Shown piece after piece: positions 40,670 through 48,744 of a stretch of 64,000 nt of DNA. The stretch covers positions 22,497 through 86,496 of the forward strand of contig NZ_MAXF01000091.1 of assembly GCF_001704635.1 (NCBI RefSeq), written 5' to 3'. Made by a program: the position numbers and the translations under genes. The number at the start of each line of letters is the position of its first letter. Position 1 is the stretch's first letter. The notes below the pieces were generated by a model that worked only from the letters and a program-made list of their open reading frames with translations, did not search any database and was not told the origin of the DNA. Source of the DNA: Streptomyces sparsogenes. GTDB taxonomy: Bacteria > Actinomycetota > Actinomycetes > Streptomycetales > Streptomycetaceae.

Positions 40670-43242
40670 CCGTCTTCAAGACCTCGATGCGCAATTTCTT
40701 CGCGCACAAGGGACGCATGGCCCTGTCGGCCATCGCCGTCCTGCTGTCGGTGGCCTTCGTGACCGGCACTCTCGTCTTCACCGACACCACCAACGCCACC
40801 TTCGACCAGCTCTTCGCGAGCACCAGCCCCGATGTCTCGGTCAAGTCGAAGAACGCGGGCGGCAGCCAGAACAGCGCCCAGACCGGCAGGATCGAGACGG
40901 TGCCCGGCGACCGGATGGCCGACCTGAAGAGGGTCAAGGGCGTCAAGTCGGTGGTCGGTGACATCAGCACCGAGACCGTCACCGTCGTCGACAGGAACAA
41001 CGACGACATCGGCCCCAGCTCCGGCGCCCCGACCGTCGCCACCAACTGGGACGCGACCGAGTTCCTCTCGGTGGACGTGAGCTCCGGCCACCAGCCGCGC
41101 GGCCCCACCGAGGTGATGCTCGACGCCGACACCGCCAAGAACAAGAAGCTGAAGATCGGCGACGAGCTGCGGCTCATCGCCGTGCCCGGCGAGTTCCGCG
41201 CCAAGATCGTGGGCCTGACCACCTTCAAGGTGACCAACCCCGGTGCCACCATCGTCTACACGGACACCGACACCGCGCAGCGCAAGCTGCTCGGCCGCCC
41301 CGGCGTGTACACCAGCTTCGCCCTCACCGCCCAGCCCGGCGTCAGCAACGACCAGCTGAAGAAGGACGTGGTCGCGGCCATCGGCGACGGCTTCAAGGTG
41401 CAGACGAAGGCCGAGGTCACCGAGGAGGGCAAGGACGACATCGGGTCCTTCCTGGACATCATGAAGTACGCGATGCTCGGCTTCGCCGGGATCGCCGTCC
41501 TGGTCGGCATCTTCCTCATCGTCAACACCTTCTCCATGCTGGTCGCCCAGCGCACCCGCGAGATCGGCCTGATGCGCGCCATCGGCTCCAGCCGCAAGCA
41601 GGTCAACCGGACCGTGCTCATCGAGGCGCTGCTGCTCGGCGTGGTCGGCTCGGTCCTCGGCATCCTGGGCGGCGTCGGCCTCGCCGTCGGGCTGATGAAG
41701 CTCATGGGCAACATGGGCCTGAACATCAGCACCGACCAGCTCACGGTCAAGCCCGCCACCCCCATCATCGGCCTCGTCATCGGCATCGTCGTCACCCTCA
41801 TCTCGGCGTACATCCCCGCCCGACGCGCCGGGAAGATCTCCCCGATGGCGGCCCTGCGGGACGCGGGCACCCCGGCGGACGCCAAGGCCGGGCGCATCCG
41901 GGCCGTGGTCGGCCTGCTGCTCACGGCGGCGGGCACGGTGGCCCTGGTGGCGGCGGCGAAGGCGGACAAGGCGGCCGAAGGGTCGATGTTCCTGGGCCTG
42001 GGCGTGGTGCTGACCCTGGTCGGCTTCATCGTCATCGGCCCGCTGCTGGCCGGCCTGGTGGTCCGGGTGCTGGCCGCCGTCATCCTGCGGATCTTCGGCC
42101 CGGTCGGCCGCATGGCCGAGCGGAACGCGCTGCGCAACCCCCGGCGCACCGGCGCCACCGGCGCGGCCCTGATGATCGGCCTCGCGCTGGTCGCCTGTCT
42201 GTCGGTGGTCGGCTCCTCGATGGTCGCCTCGGCCAGCGAAGAGCTCGACAAGTCGGTCGGCGCGGACTTCATCGTCCAGTCCGACGGCGGCAAGCCGATC
42301 ACCTCGGAGATCGAGAAGGCGGTGGCCGGGGCGAAGGGCCTGGACCACGTCAGCCACTTCAAGGACATCCGCGACGCCAAGATCACCACGCCTGACGGCA
42401 AGACCACCACCGACAACCTGGCCGCCTCCGACCCGACGCTCGCGGACGACCTCCGCACCCCCGCCGTCGACGGCTCGCTCGCCGACGCCTACGGCAAGGA
42501 CGCCATCTCGCTGCCCGAGGGCTTCGCCAAGGACCACAAGGCGAAGAAGGGCGACACCGTCACCGTCGCCTTCAAGGGCGGCCGGACGGCCAAGCTCAAG
42601 GTCGCCGTCATCACCTCGGACGACACCTCGCTCAACAAGGGCGCCAAGTACCTGAACATCACCACGGTCGAGCGCTACGTCCCGGCCGACAAGGTCCCGG
42701 CGGACCTGATGATGCTGGCGGCCGCCAAGGACGGCCAGGAGAAGGAGGCGTACGCCTCGCTCAAGGCCCAGCTCGACCGGTATCCGCAGGTCAAGGTCCG
42801 GGACCAGACCGACTACAAGAAGCTGATGAAGGACCAGATCGGGCAGCTGCTCAACCTGGTCTACGGTCTGCTGGCCCTCGCGATCATCGTCGCCGTCCTC
42901 GGTGTGGTGAACACCCTGGCGCTGTCGGTAGTCGAGCGGACCCGCGAGATCGGCCTGATGCGCGCCATCGGTCTGTCCCGCCGCCAGATGCGCCGCATGA
43001 TCCGCCTGGAGTCGGTCGTGATCGCGCTCTTCGGCGCCCTGCTGGGCCTCGGTCTCGGCATGGGCTGGGGGGCCACGGCGCAGAAGCTGCTGGCGCTCGA
43101 GGGCCTGAAGACCCTGGACATCCCGTGGCCGACGATCATCACCGTCTTCATCGGCTCGGCCGTGGTCGGCTTGGTCGCCGCGCTGCTCCCGGCCTTCCGG
43201 GCCGGCCGGATGAACGTGCTGAACGCCATCGCCACCGAGTAA
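40666..43242 (+). CDS. FtsX-like ABC permease with two FtsX modules
   Basis: The 858-residue permease has an N-terminal TM helix followed by a large extracytoplasmic domain (~35-260, periplasmic core), three TM helices of the first FtsX module (AMLGFAGIAVLVGIFLIVNTFSMLVAQRTREIGLMRAIGSSRKQV), and two connecting helices. A second TM plus exported domain follows, then a second FtsX module (LVYGLLALAIIVAVLGVVNTLALSVVERTREIGLMRAIGLSRRQM). This 4+2+4 layout is the usual actinobacterial MacB-like permease; its substrate is unknown, with lipids, peptides or cell-wall hydrolase control as possibilities. It is translationally coupled to its ATPase. Confidence 0.9.
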   Translation: MTVFKTSMRNFFAHKGRMALSAIAVLLSVAFVTGTLVFTDTTNATFDQLFASTSPDVSVKSKNAGGSQNSAQTGRIETVPGDRMADLKRVKGVKSVVGDISTETVTVVDRNNDDIGPSSGAPTVATNWDATEFLSVDVSSGHQPRGPTEVMLDADTAKNKKLKIGDELRLIAVPGEFRAKIVGLTTFKVTNPGATIVYTDTDTAQRKLLGRPGVYTSFALTAQPGVSNDQLKKDVVAAIGDGFKVQTKAEVTEEGKDDIGSFLDIMKYAMLGFAGIAVLVGIFLIVNTFSMLVAQRTREIGLMRAIGSSRKQVNRTVLIEALLLGVVGSVLGILGGVGLAVGLMKLMGNMGLNISTDQLTVKPATPIIGLVIGIVVTLISAYIPARRAGKISPMAALRDAGTPADAKAGRIRAVVGLLLTAAGTVALVAAAKADKAAEGSMFLGLGVVLTLVGFIVIGPLLAGLVVRVLAAVILRIFGPVGRMAERNALRNPRRTGATGAALMIGLALVACLSVVGSSMVASASEELDKSVGADFIVQSDGGKPITSEIEKAVAGAKGLDHVSHFKDIRDAKITTPDGKTTTDNLAASDPTLADDLRTPAVDGSLADAYGKDAISLPEGFAKDHKAKKGDTVTVAFKGGRTAKLKVAVITSDDTSLNKGAKYLNITTVERYVPADKVPADLMMLAAAKDGQEKEAYASLKAQLDRYPQVKVRDQTDYKKLMKDQIGQLLNLVYGLLALAIIVAVLGVVNTLALSVVERTREIGLMRAIGLSRRQMRRMIRLESVVIALFGALLGLGLGMGWGATAQKLLALEGLKTLDIPWPTIITVFIGSAVVGLVAALLPAFRAGRMNVLNAIATE

Positions 43243-43270
43243 CCCCGACTGAACAGATATCACCTGGCCA

Positions 43271-43297
43271 CTGCCCCTCCGTGGGGGTGAGGGGCAG
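43271..43297 (+). terminator. Terminator after the ABC permease gene
   Basis: CTGCCCCTC (43271-43279) pairs with GAGGGGCAG (43289-43297) across a 9-base loop, 28 bases after the stop codon. Confidence 0.6.
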
Positions 43298-43341
43298 CGG
43301 ATGGGCCCGGCACGCTCGAAGGGAGCGCGCCGGGCCCGGCG

Positions 43342-43386
43342 GGTTTCCGCGACCCGGACGGCAACAGGTTCGTGATCGTGCAGTGA
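43342..43386 (+). pseudogene. C-terminal remnant of a VOC/glyoxalase-family gene
   Basis: A 14-codon tail, GFRDPDGNRFVIVQ plus TGA, matches the characteristic C-terminus of VOC/glyoxalase-like proteins (F-x-D-P-D-G-N-x-F). It sits in otherwise non-coding DNA, with no start codon or upstream VOC fold. The preceding bases are a GC-rich inverted repeat (about 43303-43338). I read it as the last piece of a deleted gene, left between the ABC operon and the gas vesicle cluster. Confidence 0.55.
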
Positions 43387-43410
43387 GCGGCGGGCGTCGG
43401 TCGCGGGGTG

Positions 43411-43689
43411 TCAGTCGCGGGGGAGCAGGGTGCCCAGCGGCCCGAGGTCCAGATTGAGGTCCTCGGGCCGCAGGCCGTGCTGGGCGCACAGCTCCGCCAT
43501 CCGCTGGTCCAGGAGCATCAGCGTGGTGCCGATGCGCTCGACCTGCTCCTCGCTCAGCCCGCCGGCGTCGATCCGGCGCAGGGCCTGGCGTTCCATCAGC
43601 TGCCGGAGGAGTTCCAAGACCGTGAGGACGAGCGCGACCAGGTCGCGGCCCACCGAGTCGGCGTCCAGGTCGAGCCTGCCGTCGCTCAC
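43411..43689 (-). CDS. gvpK: Gas vesicle protein GvpK
   Basis: The 92-residue protein matches GvpK: RLDLDADSVGRDLVALVLTVLELLRQLMERQALRRIDAGGLSEEQVERIGTTLMLLDQRMAELCAQHGLRPEDLNLDLGPLGTLL. It is a minor gas vesicle component with family length near 90-110. GTG 43689 overlaps the stop of the preceding gvpS gene (GTGA), so it is translationally coupled. It is the last gene of the operon. Confidence 0.88.
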   Translation of the reverse strand: MSDGRLDLDADSVGRDLVALVLTVLELLRQLMERQALRRIDAGGLSEEQVERIGTTLMLLDQRMAELCAQHGLRPEDLNLDLGPLGTLLPRD

Positions 43690-43910
43690 AGCGGGCCGCC
43701 GTCGGTCCAGGGGGCGGGGACGCGTTCGTTGACCGAGGAGAGCAGGGCGTGGAGGGACAGCCGTACGAGGGGCACCTCCGCGATGGCGATGACCACGTCG
43801 CCGCTGATGACGACCCCGGTGGCCAGCACCCGGTCGAGCAGGTCCACGAGCGGCACGCCGATCGGCCCGTGCGCTTCCGCGGGGGCGGTCCCCCAGGCGG
43901 CCGTCGTCAT
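43686..43910 (-). CDS. gvpS: GvpA/GvpJ-family minor protein (GvpS)
   Basis: The 74-residue protein is a GvpA/J/M paralogue: PLVDLLDRVLATGVVISGDVVIAIAEVPLVRLSLHALLSSV aligns with the GvpA amphipathic core (LxELLDRVLDKGVVxxGDVxIxLAxVDLxxLxL). In Streptomyces clusters this place, between gvpL and gvpK, is gvpS. ATG 43910 overlaps the gvpL stop (ATGA). Confidence 0.82.
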   Translation of the reverse strand: MTTAAWGTAPAEAHGPIGVPLVDLLDRVLATGVVISGDVVIAIAEVPLVRLSLHALLSSVNERVPAPWTDGGPL

Positions 43911-44755
43911 CGGGGGACCCCCCCGTCGGCGAAGGAGTAGGGGGCCCATGGGCCCGAGAGCTCGATCTGGACGTCCGTCTCCTCCCGGCGCAGCGCCTCC
44001 AGCGTGGCGCGCAGTTCGTCCGCGCGGACGCTGTCGACGAGATAGGCGGCGTTGAGTACGTGGGTGCGGTGCGCCCCGGTGACCTCCACACCGTGCGGGC
44101 GCAGCCGCCGCGCGGCCACGGCGAGGCCGCGTACCACCGCGTCCACCCGCTCCGCGGCCTGGAGCGCCGCGTTCTGCCGCCGCTCGCGGAGCTGCCGGCG
44201 GCCGCGTACGCGCTCCAGATAGGCCCGTCCGCTGCCCGCCGGGGTGCCGGGCGCGGTGCCGGGCGGGGTGCCGGGCGAGAGGGCGGATGCGGCGCCGGGC
44301 GAGCGGGCCGGGGAAGGGGTGGGGGAGGGGGAGGGGGAGTCCAGGGGCGCGGGGGCGGTGTAGACCTTCACTGCCCACTCGACCCGGCCGGTGAGCCGGC
44401 CGAGCGCGGCGAGGAAGGACTCCTCCTTCTCGCGCAGCGCCGCGCGGACCCGTGCGTCGCCGAGGTAGAGGGTGGCGAAGGGCAGCGGCACGGTCGGCGT
44501 GACGGCCGACGCTGCCATGATCACCTCATGGTGGGCGCGGGCGCAGCGCTCCAGTTCCTCGCGGTCGGTGAGCCGTTGCCGCAAGGCGTCCTCCGCGAAG
44601 TCCGCGGCGGGCACGTCCTGGACGACGGCGGTGAGCGGGCCCGCGGCCAGAGTGCGTACGGGGGCGGCGGCGTCCAGCCCCGGCAGGCCCGCCAGGGCCG
44701 CGGGGTCGCACCGCCGGCAGACGGCGAAGGCGTAGATGACCGTGGGGGACGTCAT
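43907..44755 (-). CDS. gvpL: Gas vesicle protein GvpL (GvpL/GvpF family)
   Basis: The 282-residue protein has the GvpL/F layout: YAFAVCRRCDPAALAGLPGLD, LTAVVQDVPAADFAEDALRQRL, ERCARAHHEVIMAA, TVPLPFATLYLGDARVRAALREKEESFLAALGRLTGRVEWAVKVY, and C-terminal LNAAYLVDSVRADELRATLEALRREETDVQIELSGPWAPYSFAD. A Ser/Pro linker (DSPSPSPTPSPARSPG) interrupts the middle. Start ATG 44755 has AGGAGG upstream and overlaps the gvpJ stop. GvpL/F proteins are minor components needed for assembly. Confidence 0.87.
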   Translation of the reverse strand: MTSPTVIYAFAVCRRCDPAALAGLPGLDAAAPVRTLAAGPLTAVVQDVPAADFAEDALRQRLTDREELERCARAHHEVIMAASAVTPTVPLPFATLYLGDARVRAALREKEESFLAALGRLTGRVEWAVKVYTAPAPLDSPSPSPTPSPARSPGAASALSPGTPPGTAPGTPAGSGRAYLERVRGRRQLRERRQNAALQAAERVDAVVRGLAVAARRLRPHGVEVTGAHRTHVLNAAYLVDSVRADELRATLEALRREETDVQIELSGPWAPYSFADGGVPR

Positions 44756-45141
44756 CCGCCCCTCCTCTCCTCGGTGCTGGTGCCGGTGCTGGTGCCGGTG
44801 CCGGCAGCGCTCAGCTCGGGCGGGTCGCCGGCGCCGGGCTCCAGCGCCGCCAGGCGCTCGCGCAGCCGCGCGTTCTCCTCGGCGAGGGCGTCGCGCGCGG
44901 CGCGGGAGGACAGCGCCGGGTCGGTCTCCCACCAGTCGATGCCGGCCCTGCGGGCGGTGTCGACGGACGACACGAACAACCGGAGCCGGATGGTGAGCAG
45001 TTCGATGTCGAGCAGGTCGATCTTGATGTCGCCGGCGATGACGATGCCCTTGTCGAGCACCCGCTCCAGGATCTCGGCGAGGTTGGCCGTGGGCGGGGCC
45101 GTGCCCAGGGGTGTCCTGCCCGTCAGCTCGTGTTCAGTCAC
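44752..45141 (-). CDS. gvpJ: Gas vesicle protein GvpJ (GvpA/J family)
   Basis: The 129-residue protein has the GvpA-like core NLAEILERVLDKGIVIAGDIKIDLLDIELLTIRLRLFVSSVDTARRAGIDWWETDPALSS, ending in a charged helix and a Thr/Gly/Ser tail. GvpJ is a paralogue of GvpA found at the vesicle tips. It starts at GTG 45141. Upstream, 74 bases of GTCTCACC-type repeats separate it from gvpG, where other Streptomyces clusters carry gvpY and gvpZ. Confidence 0.87.
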   Translation of the reverse strand: MTEHELTGRTPLGTAPPTANLAEILERVLDKGIVIAGDIKIDLLDIELLTIRLRLFVSSVDTARRAGIDWWETDPALSSRAARDALAEENARLRERLAALEPGAGDPPELSAAGTGTSTGTSTEERRGG

Positions 45142-45143
45142 GG

Positions 45144-45239
45144 CGTCTCACCATCCGCGTCTCACCCTCCGTCTCTCACCCTTCGCCTCACCGGCCGCGT
45201 CTCACCGGCCGTTTCTCACCGGTTGTGTCTCACCGGCAG
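45144..45239. repeat. ~14-bp tandem repeats (GTCTCACC core), seven units
   Basis: Seven imperfect units of about 14 bp with the core (C/T)TCTCACC run from 45144 to 45239, through the gvpG-gvpJ gap and into the 3' end of gvpG. The unit reads GGTGAGA on the coding strand, bringing many GTG and TGA triplets in all frames. Confidence 0.8.
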
Positions 45240-45470
45240 GGACGGGACCGAGCGCTCCAACAGGTCGAGCAGCCGGTCTTCCTCCCGCTCGAACTCCTCG
45301 GGGCCGATCGCCCCCGCCTCCAGGTCCTCGTTCAGCTCGGCGAGCCTGGCGCGCAGGACCGCCGGGTCGTGCAGCTCGTGCTCCGCGGCGTCCACCAGGC
45401 AGTCCGCGAGCCAGATCACGCCCCGCACCGGCGCCATGGGGAGGAGGACCAGCCCGCTCAGCAAGCCCAT
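45216..45470 (-). CDS. gvpG: Gas vesicle protein GvpG
   Basis: The 84-residue protein matches GvpG: MGLLSGLVLLPMAPVRGVIWLADCLVDAAEHELHDPAVLRARLAELNEDLEAGAIGPEEFEREEDRLLDLLERS. The family is 80-95 residues with a hydrophobic N-terminus and acidic helices. ATG 45470 lies one base after the gvpF stop. The last codons lie in the tandem-repeat array that follows. Confidence 0.87.
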   Translation of the reverse strand: MGLLSGLVLLPMAPVRGVIWLADCLVDAAEHELHDPAVLRARLAELNEDLEAGAIGPEEFEREEDRLLDLLERSVPSLPVRHNR

Positions 45471-45471
45471 G

Positions 45472-46239
45472 TCACGCTCCGTTCCGTACGGGCTCGGTCT
45501 CCCGGCGGGCGGTGCCCGGGGCGGGGTCCACGAAGCTGTAGCAGGGCAGCGGCCCGGTGAGCCGCAGCTCGACATGGTCGTGGTGGCCCGCCGCGAAGCG
45601 CTCCACCGCGGCCCGGAACCGCTCCTGATCGCCGCGGTCGAGCAGGAAGGACACGTTGAGCACGCACCCCCGCACCTCGGGCCCGGCCACCCGCTCCACC
45701 GCCATGGCGGACAGTTCGGCGACCACCGCGGCCGACGCGGCGGCGGCCCGCCCCGTCAGCCCCCGCGCCACGGCCTCGCCGAGCCGCACGCTCGCCTCGT
45801 AGCCCGGCGACCGGCGAGCCGCGGCGCGCGCCCGGGCCACCTCGGGGTTCTCCCGGACCAGCGCGGGCAGCCCGGACTGGACCGGCAGGGCCTTGAGATT
45901 CATCTCGACCCGGCCGTCGAGACGGTCGAGGGTGGCGAGATACGCCGTCCGCGAGGCGGTCAGCTGGTCCCGTACGGACTCCTCGTCGGCGGCGATCATC
46001 CCGAAGCGCATGGGCAGCACCGGGCCGTCCGCCGCCAGCGCCAGCGCGAGCTCCTGGTGGGCGAGCAGGTCGCGCCGCTTGGCGCGCAGACCGGGCGGGG
46101 CGTCGCTGACCACGGCGGCCAGCTCCCCGGTGCGCACCGTACGCACCGGGGCCGGGTCGGCGCCCACCCCCGTGCGGCCGGGCGGCAGCGGGTGGGAGGC
46201 GCGGACGACGCCGTAGACGTACACGCCCTGTGCGGCCAT
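45472..46239 (-). CDS. gvpF: Gas vesicle protein GvpF (GvpL/GvpF family)
   Basis: The 255-residue protein is a second GvpL/F-family member: GVYVYGVVRASHPLPPG, LAAVVSDAPPGLRAKRRDLLAHQELALALAADGPVLPMRFGMIAADEESVRDQLTASRTAYLATLDRLDGRVEMNLKAL, and C-terminal LNVSFLLDRGDQERFRAAVERFAAGHHDHVELRLTGPLPCYSFVD. It follows gvpA and precedes gvpG, the Streptomyces order. GvpF interacts with GvpA during assembly by family knowledge. Confidence 0.9.
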   Translation of the reverse strand: MAAQGVYVYGVVRASHPLPPGRTGVGADPAPVRTVRTGELAAVVSDAPPGLRAKRRDLLAHQELALALAADGPVLPMRFGMIAADEESVRDQLTASRTAYLATLDRLDGRVEMNLKALPVQSGLPALVRENPEVARARAAARRSPGYEASVRLGEAVARGLTGRAAAASAAVVAELSAMAVERVAGPEVRGCVLNVSFLLDRGDQERFRAAVERFAAGHHDHVELRLTGPLPCYSFVDPAPGTARRETEPVRNGA

Positions 46240-46243
46240 GGGG

Positions 46244-46759
46244 TCAGCCCTCCCTGTCTTCTCGTTCGTCCTCGATACGGCGGCGGGCGCGGGCGGGGCG
46301 CTTGACCGGGCGGCGCTCGCCGTCCCCGTGCTCGTCCTCCTCCCGCTCGCTCTCCCTCTCCTCGGCCTCGTCCTCGTCCGCCCCGTCGTGGCCGGTCACG
46401 GCCCTTCTGACCTTGCCGCCCACGGATTCCACCGCCTTCTTGGCCGTCTTCTTGGCCGCCTTCCTGCCGAGGCTCGCGGCCGGGCCCGAGCCCAGCAGCT
46501 CGGGCACCGTCGTGCTGCTGCGGTCGAATTCGAGGTCCAGGCGGTTGCACGCCTCGGCGAAGCGGAGGTACGTGTCCACGCTCGCCACGACGATGCGGGC
46601 GTCGACCTTCAGGATCTCGATGCCGACCAGGGAGACCCTGAGGAAGACGTCGATCACCATGCCGCGGTCGAGGATGAGTTCGAGGACGTCGTAGAGGTTT
46701 CCCGAGCGCGAGACGCAGACGACCTCGTCGGTGTGGGTGGGGGCGTAGGTGGGGGCCAT
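46244..46759 (-). CDS. gvpA: Gas vesicle structural protein GvpA with long charged C-terminal tail
   Basis: The core residues ~8-75 are the GvpA fold: NLYDVLELILDRGMVIDVFLRVSLVGIEILKVDARIVVASVDTYLRFAEACNRLDLE. After it comes a tail of about 95 residues: a Ser/Thr/Leu linker, a Lys-rich stretch (GRKAAKKTAKKAVESVGGKVRRAV) and an Asp/Glu/Arg-rich end. 171 residues in all, against ~70 for the cyanobacterial shell protein; a C-terminal extension is usual in Streptomyces. ATG 46759 has AAAGGA upstream. Its stop is four bases before the gvpF start. Confidence 0.88.
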   Translation of the reverse strand: MAPTYAPTHTDEVVCVSRSGNLYDVLELILDRGMVIDVFLRVSLVGIEILKVDARIVVASVDTYLRFAEACNRLDLEFDRSSTTVPELLGSGPAASLGRKAAKKTAKKAVESVGGKVRRAVTGHDGADEDEAEERESEREEDEHGDGERRPVKRPARARRRIEDEREDREG

Positions 46760-46823
46760 GATCGGAGCGTCCTTTCGATGGCTGGGCCCGGCCGGGCCGA
46801 CCGGTCCCGCCCGGCGCGGCCGG

Positions 46824-47135
46824 TCAGCAGTCGTCGGCCGAGCCGCGCCGGTAGCGGCGGACTCTCCGGTACGCGCGGAGCTCCCCCCGCTCGTCGATGT
46901 CCACCTCATAGGTGGCCAGCAGGCTCGTCGTGTCGGGGATCCGGGCGACTTCCACGACGTCCACGTTGACGCGCCAGCCGTCCTCGACCCGGCACACGGC
47001 ACTGACCCCCTCGGTGGGGTGGGTTATCAGGGCGGCGAGCCGTTCACAGGCGAGGCCGGCCGCCTCCGCCGCGCCGTTCCGGCGGGGTGCGCGGTCCGCC
47101 TTCGGGGGAGATGTGCGCCGCTCTCGCTCTGCCAT
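46824..47135 (-). CDS. gvpO: Gas vesicle protein GvpO
   Basis: The 103-residue protein matches GvpO: AAEAAGLACERLAALITHPTEGVSAVCRVEDGWRVNVDVVEVARIPDTTSLLATYEVDIDERGELRAYRRVRRYRRGSADD, with the diagnostic W-x-V-x-V-D-V-V-E-V-x-R-I-P and YEVDID...L..YRR.RRY.RG. It is the first gene of the operon, as in Streptomyces. ATG 47135 is used; ATG 47141 and GTG 47153 are in frame. Confidence 0.85.
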   Translation of the reverse strand: MAERERRTSPPKADRAPRRNGAAEAAGLACERLAALITHPTEGVSAVCRVEDGWRVNVDVVEVARIPDTTSLLATYEVDIDERGELRAYRRVRRYRRGSADDC

Positions 47136-47346
47136 GTGCATCAGTGTGTTCACAGGGCGAGTCCGGCCGCGCCCTGAGATGGGCCGATACGGTGGCCCCC
47201 TCCCACCGCCGGCCCAAGCGGCGCGGTGGGTGGCGGGGGCCGGCGGGTGGTCGGGCCCGGCGTGCGGTGGACTCGGCGTGCGGTGGCGAGAAAACGGCGT
47301 CATCCTCCGAGCCACCGTTGGTGTCGGGATCCCGCCAGTGTTTCGC

Positions 47347-47393
47347 CGGGGCTCTTGATGAGCTGGTGACCATTCAGCTCATCAAGAGCCCCG
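47347..47393. promoter_or_regulatory. 19-bp perfect inverted repeat upstream of the MFS gene
   Basis: 47347-47365 and 47375-47393 are exact reverse complements around a 9-base spacer (GTGACCATT). The repeat ends 16 bp before the ATG of the MFS exporter. As DNA it is a long operator; as RNA it is a 19-bp hairpin beside the ribosome binding site. No poly-T follows. Confidence 0.7.
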
Positions 47394-47409
47394 ACAAAGA
47401 GCGGAAACC

Positions 47410-48618
47410 ATGCCCACAGACGTCGCGACATCCGCCGGAACCACCGAAGCGGCGAGTCGCCCCGCCACGACCTCATGGCCGGCGGTGGTCTCGGTGATGA
47501 TGGGGATATTCTCCATCGTCACCACGGAGATCCTGCCCATCGGCTTGCTGACCTCCATCGGTTCGAGCTTCACCGTCTCGGACGGAATGGCCGGGCTGAT
47601 GATGACCATGCCCGGGTTCCTGGCGGCGCTCTCCGCCCCTCTGGTCACCGCGGCCACGGCGCGCATCGACCGCCGGCTGATGCTGTGTGCCTTCGTTCTT
47701 CTGCTGGCCCTGGCCAACTTCCTCGCCGCGGCGGCCCCGGGCTACTGGCTCGTGCTCGTCTCCAGGGTGCTGGTGGGGATCACCATCGGCGGCTTCTGGT
47801 CCATCGGAGCCGGGCTGGCGGGCCGCCTCGTACCGGCCGACGCGGTCGGGCGGGCGACCGCGGTCATCTTCTCGGCGGTGCCGCTGGGGTCGGTACTCGG
47901 CGTCCCCCTGGGCACCCTGATCGGGGACATCGCCGGGTGGCGGACGGCGTTCGTCGCCCTGGGGGTGCTGTCCGCCGCCGTCTTCGTCGCGCTGCTGCTG
48001 GTGCTTCCCCCGCTCCCGCCCGAGCAGGCCACCCGCCTGGCCGTGCTCGGCGGCATGCTGCGGAGCGTCAACACCCGCTTCGCGCTGGCCACGACCTTTC
48101 TCATCGTGCTCGCCCATTTCGGGGCCTACACCTACATCAACCCGTTCCTGGAACAGGTCACCCACGTGGGTCCCGGCCTGACCACCGTCTTCCTGTTCCT
48201 CTACGGCGCCGCGGGGATCGTCGGCAACTTCATCGCCGGATCCCGCGCGGCCCGCCATCCGCGCGCCACGTTCGCGGTCGCGGCGGCGCTGATCGCGACA
48301 TCCGCCTCGCTGTTGCCGGTGCTGGGGCAATGGCGCGCCGGGGCGGTCGCCCTTCTGGTGGTCTGGGGGATGGCGTACGGTGCCGTCCCGGTCTGCTCCC
48401 AGACGTGGTTCGCCAAGTCGGCTCCCCACGCGCTGGAAGCGTCATCGGTGCTGTTCACCGCGTCGTTCCAGGCGACCCTCTCGCTCGGAGCGCTGGTCGG
48501 AGGTGTCGTCGTCGACCAGTTCTCCCCTTCGGCGGTCATGACGTTCGGTGGCGTCACCGCGGTGTTGACGGCGCTGGTCGTATGGCTCCACCACGCCAGG
48601 CGAATCGACTGGCCCTAG
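47410..48618 (+). CDS. MFS transporter, 12 TM (DHA1-like)
   Basis: The 402-residue transporter has 12 hydrophobic helices. N-terminal SVMMGIFSIVTTEILPIGLLTSIGSSFTVSDGMAGLMMTMPGFLAALSAPLVTAATARIDRRLML, with the motif-A-like ATARIDRR, and TM4 SRVLVGITIGGFWSIGAGLAGRLVP place it with AraJ/PbuE-type DHA1 exporters. Its substrate is unknown; an exporter of sugars, nucleosides or drugs is possible. ATG 47410 is chosen; the 19-bp inverted repeat precedes it. The gap from the gas vesicle operon (47136-47409) has no other gene. Confidence 0.85.
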   Translation: MPTDVATSAGTTEAASRPATTSWPAVVSVMMGIFSIVTTEILPIGLLTSIGSSFTVSDGMAGLMMTMPGFLAALSAPLVTAATARIDRRLMLCAFVLLLALANFLAAAAPGYWLVLVSRVLVGITIGGFWSIGAGLAGRLVPADAVGRATAVIFSAVPLGSVLGVPLGTLIGDIAGWRTAFVALGVLSAAVFVALLLVLPPLPPEQATRLAVLGGMLRSVNTRFALATTFLIVLAHFGAYTYINPFLEQVTHVGPGLTTVFLFLYGAAGIVGNFIAGSRAARHPRATFAVAAALIATSASLLPVLGQWRAGAVALLVVWGMAYGAVPVCSQTWFAKSAPHALEASSVLFTASFQATLSLGALVGGVVVDQFSPSAVMTFGGVTAVLTALVVWLHHARRIDWP

Positions 48619-48648
48619 GCGGCGGTGCGGCGTCTCTGCCCATGGCGA

Positions 48649-48665
48649 ATCTGCGGCGGGCAGAG
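48649..48665. promoter_or_regulatory. PopR-like binding site upstream of clpP3
   Basis: ATCTGCG-GCG-GGCAGAG resembles the site I recall for Streptomyces PopR (TTCTGCC-N3-GGCAGAA), agreeing at 11 of 14 defined positions. A second left half-site, TCTCTGCC, lies at 48633-48640 and mirrors GGCAGAGA at 48659-48666. It is centred about 88 bp before the clpP3 start, and a popR-like gene lies just beyond clpP4. Confidence 0.6.
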
Positions 48666-48744
48666 AAACCGCATCCGGGGATCTCCCGCGGTCAAGAGTG
48701 GAGTCGACGGCCCCCTGCCTCGACTGCTTCGACAAGGAGACCAG

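Noticed and set aside
45144..45239. CRISPR-like array
   Set aside because: Units are ~14 bp, imperfect and without spacers of constant size or unique sequence; there are no cas genes.
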